Source of the DNA: Urechis unicinctus
Lineage: Eukaryota > Annelida > Polychaeta > Xenopneusta > Urechidae
DNA length: 64,000 nt
Direction of reading: 5' to 3'
Assembly (NCBI GenBank): GCA_034190875.2
Contig: CM067355.1
Coordinates: forward strand, 37,028,494 to 37,092,493
The position numbers and the translations under genes were made by a program. Position 1 is the stretch's first letter; each line of letters starts with the position of its first letter. Below the pieces are notes generated by a model, which saw only the letters and a program-made list of their open reading frames with translations, ran no database searches and had not been told where the DNA came from. Below are positions 49,872-61,793 of this stretch, piece after piece.

Positions 49872-51150
49872 TCAGTTTATCACAGCAACGACTTTTGTTC
49901 ATACAGCTGCAAGTCAGTTTTTCCAAATGTGACCTATCTATTACTTATTAAGTGGAGATATTTGATATGCATCGCCTGCATCTGTCTCGTGATATCATTA
50001 ACTGGCCACGTGCTGAATCATTGAATCTGGGCAGTTGTGAGGAAGTTACATGAGCCGATCGGAACCACATATGGTGCATTTGTGAGTTATCTGTATAGGC
50101 ATATGCTACGATGGTTTTATCAACATGGGTTGTGATTCGATAAACAGCGCAAGTTAATGATTAATTATGCCGTATTAACCATACAGTGTCGAAAACCTTC
50201 ACAAAATCGTACTGGCCCACACTGAGCAGCGCGACAAACCATGCAGGCGCACATGGTTCATGAGAGGCCTGTGGACAGCCCACAGACAGCCCGTGAATCT
50301 CGTGGGACCATGGTATTAGTTAGAACCGATTCACTCTCTGACAGAATAACTGGCGAGTATCCAGATGAGTTTTGCTTGCTTTGCTTCAACTTTTCCGTGA
50401 TTCACAATCAACACGTTATTAACATTCAGCGCTAACTAGGCCGTCAGAACGTAGTGCAGCCTAGTTCACATATACTTGGCTCAGCAGAGAGAAATGTTTT
50501 GAATAAAATAATGGACAATTCGGCGAACCAAATATATCCTGTTTATTTGTAGGTAGTCAGATCATTGATTATCAACTGAGTCATATAATCATATAATCAG
50601 GCAGCAAAACGTTTCAGCTCTTATTGTTGCCTTTCCCTTGGACCCAATTACATAGGCGACCTGCAACGAACCATACAAAACAATTCTGTACACAGATTCA
50701 ACTCGAGCAGTGTCTTGCTACATTGACTCTATTAATAACGAAAGTACATTTTTATTTTCAGCAATATCTTCACTGTACATTGCGGGTCAACTGCTAGGAC
50801 TTAAAGTGCTATCGAAAGTGCAAGCTTGAGCTAAATGTGGGAAGGGTAAATCAAGTATAACCATCGTTTCAATAATTGATAAGGCTCAACCAACAAACGT
50901 CAGGGACAGAAATGCTGTGCGATTTTTATTATATATTTTGAACCATAATGACCACAGCAAAAACACACGGTTCACTAACCCCTGCCGGGAAGCAGTCTAA
51001 TGACGTCAAGTACATCATTAGTGCTATTGTACTGCGTTGGCATTACCAATAAACAAGTTTAATGTTCACGTACACGTTGCTTTGTGGCCTGGACTGTGTT
51101 TAGCTGTTATTGGTCAATGTATGTCAGTCTAAAAACAAGTCGTGCACACT
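49872..51150. repeat. Diverged duplicate of 8.4-8.7 and 18.0-19.5 kb
   Basis: 49872-50195 aligns with 8372-8700, and 50440-51145 aligns with 18008-19480, both in direct orientation and in the same order. Between them lie only about 240 bases, where the source region has 9.3 kb including the whole GPCR. The copy therefore either lost the gene or preceded its gain. Divergence suggests age. Confidence 0.6.
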
Positions 51151-52785
51151 TTTATGAAATCAATGCTTAATACAATAACATTACCAAAATGCTGTTTAGG
51201 GTGTTTTAAAAATAATAATCAATCATATACAAATCTATATCTTTACAAAGGGCTGGAATCAGTTTTTGTCATGCGTTACAGAATGTTACCACCGACCATA
51301 AAGGCTAATAGGCATAAGTGCTTGTCAAATATTGGAGGAACTTGTATTCAACTGTTAATTTGAAGAATTCAGGCATTTTGCATTCCCTGCTGTCGGTATT
51401 TCGAACAGACATATGTTGAGTATATTTTCCAAACACAAGAATCCTTGTTGTTAGTGTCCTCTTGCTTGTATAATGGTTCTACAAATAATTGCAACGGGAC
51501 AATATGCAAGTGGGCACTGGTACTTATGGGGAGCTGTCAAAACAGCCCAATCGTTCACAGTCGCGATATCACCTCGTTGTTGAAAGTAACTTAAACCCTA
51601 ATGTTGTCATAACCATTACTTTCAATCGCCTTAGTATCCGAAACCATGCTCTTGTTTTTAAAATGCTGTTGGATCAATATATGGATAATTCATAGAACTT
51701 TCGGTCAAGAAAGTATCAATATGTTAGTGTTTATTGAATCTGTCCATTTGTGTACATATCACGTTCTATCTTAAGTCCATGCCCTCAGTCAAATATTCGG
51801 CCGGATTACTCCAGACGATTAATTTATCTCGAATACGGCCAACATAGATGGTGGTTGTGTCATTTAAAACAACTATATTCATCTAGATGAATATAGAGCA
51901 ATACACAGTAATGTACATCCGTGCCATACACCCCTCTCTATCACCGGCGCGGAGCAACTGATAGTACCATACGTCATAAGCGATGTTACCGTGATGATCA
52001 TATTTCAAATGGTACAAGCCCATTTTAAGTAATCCAGCTCTCAAAATCATAATGTAATGCAAAAGTATCAACAATTCAAATACATTTGCAACGTACAGTC
52101 TATTAATAGCAAATGAATACATGAAACGTAGGTCTTATCCTTGTAAAAGTATGCTAATGAGCTTATGTGTGCACATATGCCAAAGTTGATTAAGACAGCC
52201 TTTTAGGCACTAGCTCATCCACAATACTCGGTGCATCAATGAACATTTAAACAGTACATGCTGATGTATTTACATATAAGTATTTTTTAAACAGACTAGT
52301 CGTGAAGGGATACATAGCTGTTAGCCATTGAAAACCACTCCTTAACCAGGTGCAGGCAATATGTCTATGTTACGCAAGCAATGACGCTTAAGGGCAGGCA
52401 GCATCACAACCACCCTCATACGTTACATAAGCCATATCACTGTGTTCCGTCTATAGTTATTCATTGCTAGATTGCAGTAATGTTATACTCGCATGCCTGT
52501 GATCAGTCGTCTCGTATTAACGGATTGATAATACGTTTAAAGGTGTGTTCATTCTATGTATATCAGAGATTTAAAGGGAGGGCATTTTAAGACTAGAGAA
52601 CATGCCGAATGAAGCAATAAGTTCAAAAGGTAGGAACACAAGAAGGCATGGGGCTCAACACTCGGCTCATTGGAGCGTTGGTCGGGATGCTAGCCTCGGT
52701 TCCGAGTAGCGTCTTCTATTGATTAAGGTTTGAGATTATTCGTTTTGGAAGTAAGCCAATGCATTTATACCATCTGTAGGTAAAC
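51151..52785. other. Intergenic; one perfect palindrome
   Basis: No gene is supported. CTATATTCATCTAGATGAATATAG at 51873-51896 is a perfect 24-bp palindrome without a loop. Such a site can bind a dimeric factor or arise by chance in AT-rich DNA. Confidence 0.35.
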
Positions 52786-52811
52786 AATGATGATGATGAT
52801 GATGATGATTG
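52786..52811 (-). repeat. (ATC)n tail of the LINE
   Basis: Eight GATs on the plus strand (ATC on the element strand) end the element. AACAAACA lies just inside the tail. Such a simple tandem tail replaces poly(A) in CR1/L2-group LINEs. Confidence 0.7.
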
Positions 52812-53099
52812 TTTGTTAAGCCCATTCCATCGGCATCTCCACAGGCTGTACATCGAGTATGTGAATAAATAGATATAATAATTTATATGATGCATAAAGA
52901 TAAAAGTTTAAAGCAATAGGGCTAATTTCGGACTATATCGATTGAATAAATAAAATAGCACAAAACGTTTCCTGAAGATGTGCGTCTTTAGAGATCTTTT
53001 GAAGCTCTCAAACACGCTTATATCCCGGATATGTTCCGGTAACTCGGTCCGTAGCTAGGGGGGGCGGCGTAGCATAGTGAACGCTCATCGTAACCACGA

Positions 53100-54893
53100 C
53101 TATACCTTCTCACCTTCCAAAGCGAAGGGGGGACTAATCGCACTGCGGAAGGTCCGCGAAATCGACGAGTCGGCTTCACTTCTAAAAGTCTCAGTGAGGT
53201 AGTGCGGCGCCGTACTATGGTGAATCACTTTGAAGACAATAAAAAGGATTTTAAAAATAATGCGCTGCTCAACTGGGAGCCAATGTAGTTCAATGAGAAC
53301 TGGTGTCATCTCTTGACGAGACTTAAAGGACAAACTGGTGACCAGTCGTGCAGCTGAATCAATTCTTATTTTCTGATCTGATAATTAGGAATGTCGAAAA
53401 ACAAACTGTTATAATAATCTAGCCGGGAACTAATGAATGCATGTACTAATTTCTCCATTGTAGATTGGTCCAAAAGATGCCTAATTTTGCCGATTCTCCA
53501 CAGAGCGCACAACGCAGCGCTACACACACTAGATATATGTTCGGTCATTGAGCCGGAATTGTCTATCACTACTCCAGGTTGCGAGCAGACTGTGATGGAG
53601 AAATAGTGACGTCACCCACCCACACGTCAGTCACCGGTGCTTAGAAGTGAACCAGAGAAGTTCCGTCTTACTGTCATTGAGATCAAGCATATTGTAACAC
53701 ATCCATAGACGGATCTGGTCCAGACAGGCCTCAATGGAAGGAACGCCAGAATAGTCAGACCGGGATCGGCAAGTAACGTACAGTTGGGTGTCGTCGGCGG
53801 ATATAACAGTATGGCCATGGGCCGAAATAATATCTTCAAGTGGTGATATGTATAGGGAAAACAGAACTGGTCCAAGTACGGACCCCTGAGGGAATTGAAT
53901 TCCAATGACTGTGGCTCTTCTGACACCATTTATCCGATAGTCACCTTTTAAGTACGCCCGCGAAGGAAAGAATCCACCCGCTCAAATACCGACCCAGAAA
54001 TGCCTAACCGCGTACGTAGCCTGTTCATCAGTATATCGTGATCAATGGTGTCAAAAGCAGCTGAAAAGTGAGCATAATGAGGATTTTATCCCTCTGGTCA
54101 TCGAGAGCAATTATGACATCGTTGTGCACTCTAAGGAGTGCAATCTCAGAGCCATGTCCCTCCCGATAAGCAGATTGGAATTTGCCATACAGTGAATTGG
54201 TAGTCAATTACTCATTCAATTGCACGAATGCGCATTTCTCCAACATTTTGTCCAGAACACTACAATTGGAAACGGGTCTGTAGTTCTTTAGCTCATTCCT
54301 GTCCAAGCTAGGTTTCTTGATCAGAGGACAGACCATTGCCTCCTTACACATTGCAGGGAATATACCAGAGGCAAAAGAGCCATTTATAATTCCCGCCAGA
54401 ACCGGGGCTACAGAATCCATACACTCCTTCACTAGCTCAGTTGGAACCGGATCCAAAGAGCAGGACTTATTCGGCATCGCTTGTACCACTTTGATAGTTT
54501 CCTCAACTGATACCAGTGCAAAGTTCGTTAGCTGACATGACGGTGCATCCGTGGTCTCTTGTAAGATTTGGCCCCTGCCAATCCTCTCACGAATGTCCAT
54601 TCGTTTGGCTGGAGAACGAGGCCAACCTATCAGTAAGGTATTGAGACTTTGCATCATCCAGGAGGTTGACATACGCGTCGCGTGTGCGCTTGAAAATCTG
54701 TCTATCCAACTCAAGACTGGATGGCTGCCACTTTCTCTCTAGTCCGCGTAGGGACCGTCGCTCATCCATAATTGCCTTGGTGAACCACGCGTGTCTTTCA
54801 TGGCGCATGTTTGTCTATAGCATTCTGTAGGACCGAGGTGTAAGAATGACACAGCTTATTCCCATCCGACGGTACAATAGTAGCGAGCAAGGC
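53100..54893 (-). pseudogene. LINE reverse transcriptase
   Basis: Readable blocks in order on the minus strand: WFTKAIMDERRSLRGLERKW and RTRDAYVNLLDDAKSQYLTD (pre-RT linker, about 54.6-54.8 kb); VSVEETIKVVQAMPNKSCSL and DPVPTELVKECMDSVAPVLA; LKNYRPVSNCSVLDKMLEK (about 54.24-54.30 kb); FQSAYREGHGSEIALLRVHN (about 54.12-54.18 kb). Next come FPQGSVLGPVLFSLYISPLE and SADDTQLYV (active site, Ser for the usual Tyr/Phe, about 53.79-53.82 kb). The C-terminal region ends in TPVLIELHWLPVEQRIIFK (about 53.25-53.31 kb). At least four frame changes and several stops make it inactive. The order and wording fit the CR1 group of the Jockey superfamily. Confidence 0.8.
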
Positions 54894-54894
54894 A

Positions 54895-54925
54895 AGTAGT
54901 ATAGAGAATTGGGGTTCTGGCGCAG
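54895..54925 (+). repeat. Left terminal inverted repeat
   Basis: AGTAGTATAGAGAATTGGGG then TTCTGGCGCAG. It pairs with 57782-57812 at 29 of 31 positions, and weaker similarity continues about 14 bases inward (GACG.T.CC). Confidence 0.85.
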
Positions 54926-55016
54926 TTGGTGACGATACCAACAACAAGGTCTAGCAGTTGTTCCGGTGCTAGAACCAACCAATCTGTTAGACCTTGGTGT
55001 AGGTATCGTATAGACC

Positions 55017-55574
55017 ATGCAGAAGAAGGAACTGTCTGGGAGAGAAATATAAGAGATCCGGGTCCTGCGTGGAATCTCCACTGGAGACGAGATCCGCAAA
55101 AAGTATGGCATAGGCACCACCATGCTGTACAAGATATAGGTGAATGGGGGCTAGTGGGAGGTTTTTAATGGGGGCGAGCGGGAGGTGCCCAATAGGGATA
55201 TGTTGCAAAAGATAGAGAAAAAGCTGGAGGAGTCTGCCGGGCTGGCAGAGGGCCCGGGGCTGGGGCGGGCCACCTCTGGTGGGCCAGAGGAGGATCCTAG
55301 GCCCTCCAGGGTTGGGGATGGTGGGGGGCTCAGTCTTTATGATTTGTTCTTGGACGCCTTTGCGACAGACGTAGAGGAGGGAATAGACTACATTCTGGAA
55401 GACGATATAGAAGAGGTTGGAACCAATTTAGGAACCATAGCAGACCTAGCGTCGTTTTCGACAAGATTGCAAATGGCGGGATATGAAGGAGTTGCCGTAT
55501 TTCTTGCATGCAAGGTCTGGAAAATCAAAAAAGAACCACATGGAAGCCGCATTGAATTTCCTATCAAAACCTGA
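55017..55574 (+). pseudogene. Unknown ORF of the TIR element, possible helix-turn-helix start
   Basis: One frame runs from ATG 55017 to TGA at 55574, broken by stops at 55050, 55137 and 55152; it is open without break from 55155. The early part, ISTGDEIRKKYGIGTTMLYK, has the length and hydrophobic spacing of a helix-turn-helix. A Gly/Pro-rich linker and a strongly acidic stretch (DAFATDVEEGIDYILEDDIE) follow, ending in a mixed segment (MAGYEGVAVFLACKVWKIKK). If the reading is right it may be a DNA-binding protein or decayed transposase start. The helix-turn-helix call is by shape only, and the first stops could instead mean that coding starts at 55185. Confidence 0.4.
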
Positions 55575-55689
55575 ACCCCACAAGCTTATCCCAAGTCGGG
55601 ACATTGCACCCAAGCCTACCCAAAGTCGGGACATTGGACCCTGGCCTACGCTAGTTGGGCGGGACCCTTTCTACATAGGATAAGAGACA

Positions 55690-56160
55690 GGGCAGGCAAA
55701 TAAATTGCTTGGGGCAGACAACCATTGGGAGAGGCTTTGTAGAGACATATAGATCGCTTGGGGCAGACCACCATTGGGAGAGGCTTTGTAGGCTGTATCG
55801 CTTGCTTGGTGTAGACCAATGGATAGGGCTGACCAATGTACCGCTTGCTTGGGGCAGACCAATGGATCGCTTCTGGAGAGATGGTTCAGGGCTTGGCTGG
55901 CGGGTTGGGTGGCAGTCCTGGATGAGGTTGGTTAGCGGCTGGTTGGCAGCTTGGCCGGCAGTCCTGGAGGAGTTTGGCTAGCGGGTTGGTTCGCAGTGGA
56001 TTTGCGGCTTGGCTGGCGCTCCTGGAGGAGGTGGTTTGTGGCTTGGCTGTCGGCTTGCTTTCTGGTTGGCTGGCAGTTGGCTGGCGGTTTGGCTTGTGGG
56101 TGGTTTGCGGGTTTGCTGGTAGTGGGTTGGAGGCTTTGGAGGAGGCTGGTTTGAGATTGG
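55690..56160. repeat. G-rich tandem repeats inside the TIR element
   Basis: First come four copies of GCTTGGGGCAGACCA with spacers of 30-50 bases (55705-55870). Then a longer run of TTGGCTGGC/GGTTGGCTGGCAG-type units extends to about 56160. The plus frames read as W/G/L-rich repeats. Strand asymmetry (G on plus) is marked and could favour G-quadruplex structures. Confidence 0.7.
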
Positions 56161-56279
56161 TCTCGAGGGCTCACTAGGCTGGATGGCGGAAAAAAGTAGC
56201 TGAAAAAAGGGTTGCAGAAATTTGCGGCCTTGTATATGGAGTAGGTTATAGTCTTGCTTTTTTCTTTCTTTGCCCTCTG

Positions 56280-57533
56280 CTACCATCTATTTGGTGGCAT
56301 GACCAGTTCTGTCTCTCTATCGTATTTTTTGGTCGTGGTTGGCGAGAGGCCATTTCCTTTTGTTCCTATATCCTGTGCCACAAACAATCCTTTCCTCTTT
56401 TGCCAGTGCAGCCTTCCTGCCAGACCCGGGTTGCAATTGTATAGCATATACACCATATAAAACATCGGTTGTCTTTGTTCTCTATATTCAAAATTGCTTG
56501 TTGTGGAGTAGTTTCTATTGCCGTTTGATAGTTGTGTAGTCTTGTTTATCGCGTGGTGGTGCGGGTTCTTCCCGTTCGTAGTTGAGTGTATGTACGATGC
56601 AGCGATCGCTTTTGCAACAGTGGTCGAAGGCACTTCATTTTCTGAAGGGATCTGTGGTGCCAAAGAGTATGGTCTGTATGGCTGGAAAAGGCTTTCGCTC
56701 TTTTTCGTCGTAGGATTTCTGCAGTCCTGGTGTCGTTCGACTTCTGGTATATCATTCTCTGGTAGGGGTAGGATGCCACACATCCGGCCTGTCCTGTTGT
56801 TTGTCATGTACCTCCTAAGGTGGTGGTGGAAAATCAGTTGGTACAGCTCGCGGACCTGGCGGGGAAAATCGAAAAGGTGCACTACGGTGGTACCTCGGAT
56901 GGAAGCAAGAACATCACACTCTTCCTTGTACAGAAACAAATAGGGTGTGTATTTGTGGGCCTGGTCGTAGAATGCTTGGTCTACCATGTCATCACGGAGC
57001 ACTTTTTCGATCTCGTCTGTGCGGATTTTGGCAAAGGTTTCTTTGCCTTTGCGGTAGGTCTTTTGGGCTTCTCTTTCTCCAATATTGCCGGCTTGGATGC
57101 CTTCCACTAGGGTGTCGGAAGGCTCCCGGTTGTGTGCAAAGTACTTCTTGCCTTGTGGCGTCGGGGTGTACGTCTCTTCTATGTGGTATATTTTCCTGGC
57201 CTCGCGAACCCCTAGTGAATCAGAAACTATCTCGTGGTAGGCTTTTGGTGGTAGTACTATTTTGCCAGGCATCGTGCATACTGGTGTGTCCCTTTTGTTC
57301 AATTGTTTGTCTGCAATAGGCTTGGAGTACACGTTCGATGGGGTGCGTGTTTGAGGGTTGGGTGGTCGGGTTCGTTGGCTTGTGTTGGCGAGAAGTCCTG
57401 TGGTGGGTTGTAGACCTAGGTTGGAGCGGCTGGTTCGTGGACAAACATGTGTACAAGAATGTATACTGGTCCATGAATGCATAGCACGAGCTGCCTTTCC
57501 TTGTATGCTTGCGCGTGTGTGTGTGTACAACAT
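56280..57533 (-). CDS. Uncharacterised long ORF of the TIR element
   Basis: This is the longest non-repetitive open frame of the window (417 codons), uninterrupted. Its first 87 codons are low-complexity (His/Thr/Pro), so ATG 57272 (MPGKIVLPPKAYHEIVSDSL, 330 residues) is the better start. The N-terminal half is charged and helical, with KAYHEIVSDSLGVREARKIY, KKYFAHNREPSDTLVEGI, KETFAKIRTDEIEKVLRDD and a hydrophobic YTPYLFLYKEECDVLA. The middle has TTVVHLFDFPRQVRELYQLI followed by HHHLRRYM. The C-terminal half is Ser/Thr/Asn-rich and ends KKYDRETELVMPPNRW. No DDE, RNase H, HUH or kinase motif is evident. The intact frame inside a decayed LINE suggests recent insertion. Its function is unknown; it may be the element's own transposase or a structural protein. 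Confidence 0.55.
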   Translation of the reverse strand: MLYTHTRASIQGKAARAMHSWTSIHSCTHVCPRTSRSNLGLQPTTGLLANTSQRTRPPNPQTRTPSNVYSKPIADKQLNKRDTPVCTMPGKIVLPPKAYHEIVSDSLGVREARKIYHIEETYTPTPQGKKYFAHNREPSDTLVEGIQAGNIGEREAQKTYRKGKETFAKIRTDEIEKVLRDDMVDQAFYDQAHKYTPYLFLYKEECDVLASIRGTTVVHLFDFPRQVRELYQLIFHHHLRRYMTNNRTGRMCGILPLPENDIPEVERHQDCRNPTTKKSESLFQPYRPYSLAPQIPSENEVPSTTVAKAIAASYIHSTTNGKNPHHHAINKTTQLSNGNRNYSTTSNFEYREQRQPMFYMVYMLYNCNPGLAGRLHWQKRKGLFVAQDIGTKGNGLSPTTTKKYDRETELVMPPNRW

Positions 57534-57781
57534 GGCTCTTTTCCTGCATCGATTTCTATATGTGCGTCTAGAAATGGGGGATTCCCTGTGGCTTTGGGGA
57601 TTCGCCTGTTGGCTGGCTGGTGCTGTATATATGTTTGTGGCAGGCGGTGGTATGCATGTGTGGTGCTGCTGCGCCCGGAGGACGTTGGGGATTCCCTGTT
57701 GTCTATACAGTTGGTGGGCCTGTACAAAGCGCAGATGGGGATAAGGCCTCTTCTAGGGTGTGTGTCTGGAACCGTCCCCCG

Positions 57782-57812
57782 CTGCGCCAGAACCCCCAGT
57801 CTCTATACTACT
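57782..57812 (-). repeat. Right terminal inverted repeat
   Basis: CTGCGCCAGAACCCCCAGTC then TCTATACTACT, the reverse complement of the left end at 29 of 31 positions. Confidence 0.85.
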
Positions 57813-57816
57813 AGGC

Positions 57817-58640
57817 GAGACCTTCTGTAATCGTATCCTTGAACGCAGACTTGTCCATACTACGGATCGGGTGACTTGGTGACCTGTTTTGGGAGGATGA
57901 CGATGAATGGACGACACAAAATCAATTGCAGCGTGATCCGATGGTAATGTCCAGTCCAAGGCAAAGTTAGTGAGCCAAGAATCAGATGTTCTCGTCAGGT
58001 TGAGGTCCAACGTGTGACCACGCACATGAGTGGGGCCCTTGACGTGTTGTTCTAATCCGAGCGACTTTACAAGATCCAAGAACCGAAGCGCGTCATTATC
58101 ATTAGGATCGTCGATATGAATATTGATATCACCAGTGTCCGGGTGCTAATAGAGCATGTTAAAGCAATGATGAGAATTCAGATAGGAAATGCATAATTGT
58201 GAATTTATGTTGGACGGAATAGGGTGGCCTGCATATGACTAGAAGATGCATGATCGTAGCTCCACACTGTGAATATTTACATCCATCATCTCGCAGGACT
58301 GGAACGTGCCCACCTTGTTTTTAGAAACTCTCAGTCATAGAAGTGAGATTCAACCTACTTTCCTCCTATTCTTAGGAACATGGTGAGGCGTATATCCACT
58401 GAGAGTGGCAGAAAAATCCTCATCTGTTTTGGGCACCATTTTTATTGTTAATCCAACTCTCAGTGACGATAAAAAAATATCCGTCCGCTTTTCTGAGATA
58501 GAAGCACACAGGGAACTCATTATATTTGTCATTGATCTCGCATTCCAAATGGTCATATTTACAAAGGATTTCAAAACGTAGCACAAAGTACATTTCACAA
58601 CAGTCCGAGTCGCTGGACGTTCACGGTGGTCGATTGTCAC
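57817..58640 (-). pseudogene. LINE endonuclease (exo-endo-phosphatase type)
   Basis: On the minus strand, MTIWNARSMTNIMSSLCASI then EKRTDIFLSS marks the start of a LINE AP-like endonuclease. After several stops and shifts come GDINIHIDDPNDNDALRFLD, a stretch with KGPTHVRGHTLDLNLTRT and the closing LPSDHAAIDF. The G-D-x-N, S-D-H and D-L-x-x-T motifs belong to the endonuclease/exonuclease/phosphatase fold that nicks target DNA. After SDH the coding sequence runs to the insertion site at 57816 and is resumed at 54889. It is dead because of many lesions. Confidence 0.75.
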
Positions 58641-60055
58641 AGCCCCTGCTGGAGTGACTCTTTTGTGTCGATCTGTTGTGTCTCTGGCCGGCCTTCACAC
58701 AACGGGGTCTGATCATCCTTTCAATGCGAGCGGCGGCACTTAATCCTATTGCCTTAGTGGTATCAAACGAACCACGCATGGCCAGTAGTTCAGCTTTGCA
58801 TGCCTCAGTTTCAGCTTTCTTAAGACATCACACCATTTTCTGATTTACACCCCAGTATAGAGACCACTCACAGGGCCTTTGACAGACCCTCTCTGCCGAG
58901 GGTGCAGCTATGGGTTGAAGTATTGAGTATGCTAACACCTGTCTACAGAACGAATCCCGTGCTATGGCAAATCGGTCATTGTCATGACATTTGTATACTC
59001 TGTGGTCTGACGCTGTAGTTATTAAGTCATTCCGGCGACCTGAGATGCAGGCCAAAATCACTAAATTACTGTGACAACATTTAATACAGAGCTATTGTCA
59101 CTTGGAGTGACAACCTTAGATTCAGATACGGTTAGTAAATCAGTCTGAACGCCACACCTTTGTAGCCGCTTATGCGTCTTTAAAGATGTGGGCGCGTGTT
59201 CACAAGTACAGCTGATAAAACGAGCAGCTGAAAAACATGTGCTTTAGCGCATGATTACCCAAAATATATGCTGATCAACCCAAAGTTTTGCTTTCATGTC
59301 TCGAAATATATCACATCCAACAAAATATAAACTGCAAAAAGAACGAGGTGCTGACAGCGATGCAAGAATGTATCGCGTTGTGTTAGTCGCTATAGCCAGT
59401 TTATAACTTCGCCTTCAGGTGGGTGTTTTAGACTCACAGCAATGTTTACAAATCTCTGCTCTGAGCGCCTGTTCTATTCATTCCTTTGGTGTCATCTGGC
59501 TTGCTCCTACTAGCTGTGTTTCTGCTCCATATCACTGAACATGCTCGGTTCATTCTGTCTCAATGACGCTCCTGTGTACTTACATTACCAAAGAGCCAGT
59601 AATCTTCCAATTTATCTCATCTACACAATCTCTCTCCTTTCTTTATTAATTCGCTTCCCCAATCACCTCACGCAACAGAACAATAAATGAATCTATATCA
59701 AAATTTTGGACGGCTCTATTGTACCTTTTCTGATTCTTCCTTCAATATCCTCCCATTAAACCCACACAGCCCATGCCAATTTATCTGCCCAGGATCCACC
59801 CAAAGCTACATCAGGCTATTAACGCCTACCCAACTCTATTCCTCCCACCCAAACACCATGATCTCCAACACACTGGACCATCCCCATCCCTAGCCTTTAC
59901 TCCTGTGCCCTTGTTAACTGTTCACTTCCGCGTCGATTTAGGTAGATAGTCGGTCAGTCGTAATGGCTGCTGGGCAGTGTTGGCATATAATGCATATTTG
60001 TACAGCTGTTGTTAAATCTAGACTAGTGGTTGCTGGACGAGCAACCATTCTCCTT
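58641..60055. other. Intergenic or LINE 5' remnant
   Basis: A minus-strand open stretch (58828-59061), with cysteines and a CEWSLYWG segment, might be the degraded 5' part of the LINE but cannot be identified. The rest shows no gene. Confidence 0.3.
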
Positions 60056-60059
60056 CTCT

Positions 60060-60370
60060 CTTCCTCGTCCTCTCTCTATACACATTCCCCCTCTATATGT
60101 CTTGCTCTCTAGTACTCTCTCTATACACTTCCCCTTCTCCATATATTGCACTGTGTAGATCTCTCTCTATACACCCCCCTCTTTATATCTTGCCCTCTAG
60201 ATCTCTCTCTATACACTTCCTCCTCTTTATATCTGGCTCTCTAGATCTCTCTATACACTTCCTCCTCTTTATATCTGGTTCTCTACATCTCTCTCTCTCT
60301 ATCTCTACCTCTATCTCTCTCTCTCACACACCTGCCCCTCTATATGTCTTGCTCTCTGGTTCTTTCTCTG
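60060..60370. repeat. Pyrimidine-rich degenerate repeats (CTCTCT/ATACAC)
   Basis: Imperfect units of about 55-60 bases contain CTCTCTCTATACAC followed by TTCC.CCTC, TTTATATCT and GCTCTCTAGAT, repeated about five times. The open plus frame across it (60097-60453) is an effect of composition. Confidence 0.75.

Positions 60371-61793
<1,423 letters not shown>

Larger units (their letters stand above)
54894..57812. mobile_element. Unclassified 2.9-kb TIR element nested in the LINE
   Basis: Terminal inverted repeats of about 31 bp begin AGTAGTATAGAGA and continue to TTCTGGCGCAG, with two mismatches. AGGC is present on both sides (54890-54893 and 57813-57816). Removing the insert rejoins the LINE endonuclease and RT linker in frame, so this is a true insertion. 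The interior is GC-richer than the surroundings. It carries a plus-strand open frame (55185-55574) and a long minus-strand one (56280-57533), which are convergent, and W/G-rich tandem repeats between them. No transposase family is recognised. A 4-bp duplication would fit several superfamilies. Confidence 0.8.
52786..58640 (-). mobile_element. CR1-like non-LTR retrotransposon (LINE), decayed, split by insertion
   Basis: Read on the minus strand, the order is endonuclease (58.6 to 57.8 kb), then a 2.9-kb foreign insertion, then reverse transcriptase (54.9 to 53.1 kb). A 3' untranslated region follows, ending in a short ATC trinucleotide tail at 52786-52811, the usual tail type of CR1/L2-group LINEs. 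Both domains have stops and frameshifts. The 5' end is not defined; an unassigned open stretch at 58828-59061 may still belong to it. Without the insertion the element is about 2.9 kb, so the 5' part is probably truncated. Confidence 0.8.

Noticed and set aside
52640-52700. tRNA-like A/B-box text suggesting a tRNA or SINE
   Set aside because: Box spacing and stem pairing could not be made to fit a tRNA, and no second copy was seen.
56518-57319. Plus-strand open frames opposite the long ORF of the TIR element
   Set aside because: They overlap the longer minus-strand frame, show W/C/F-rich shadow composition and have no motif.
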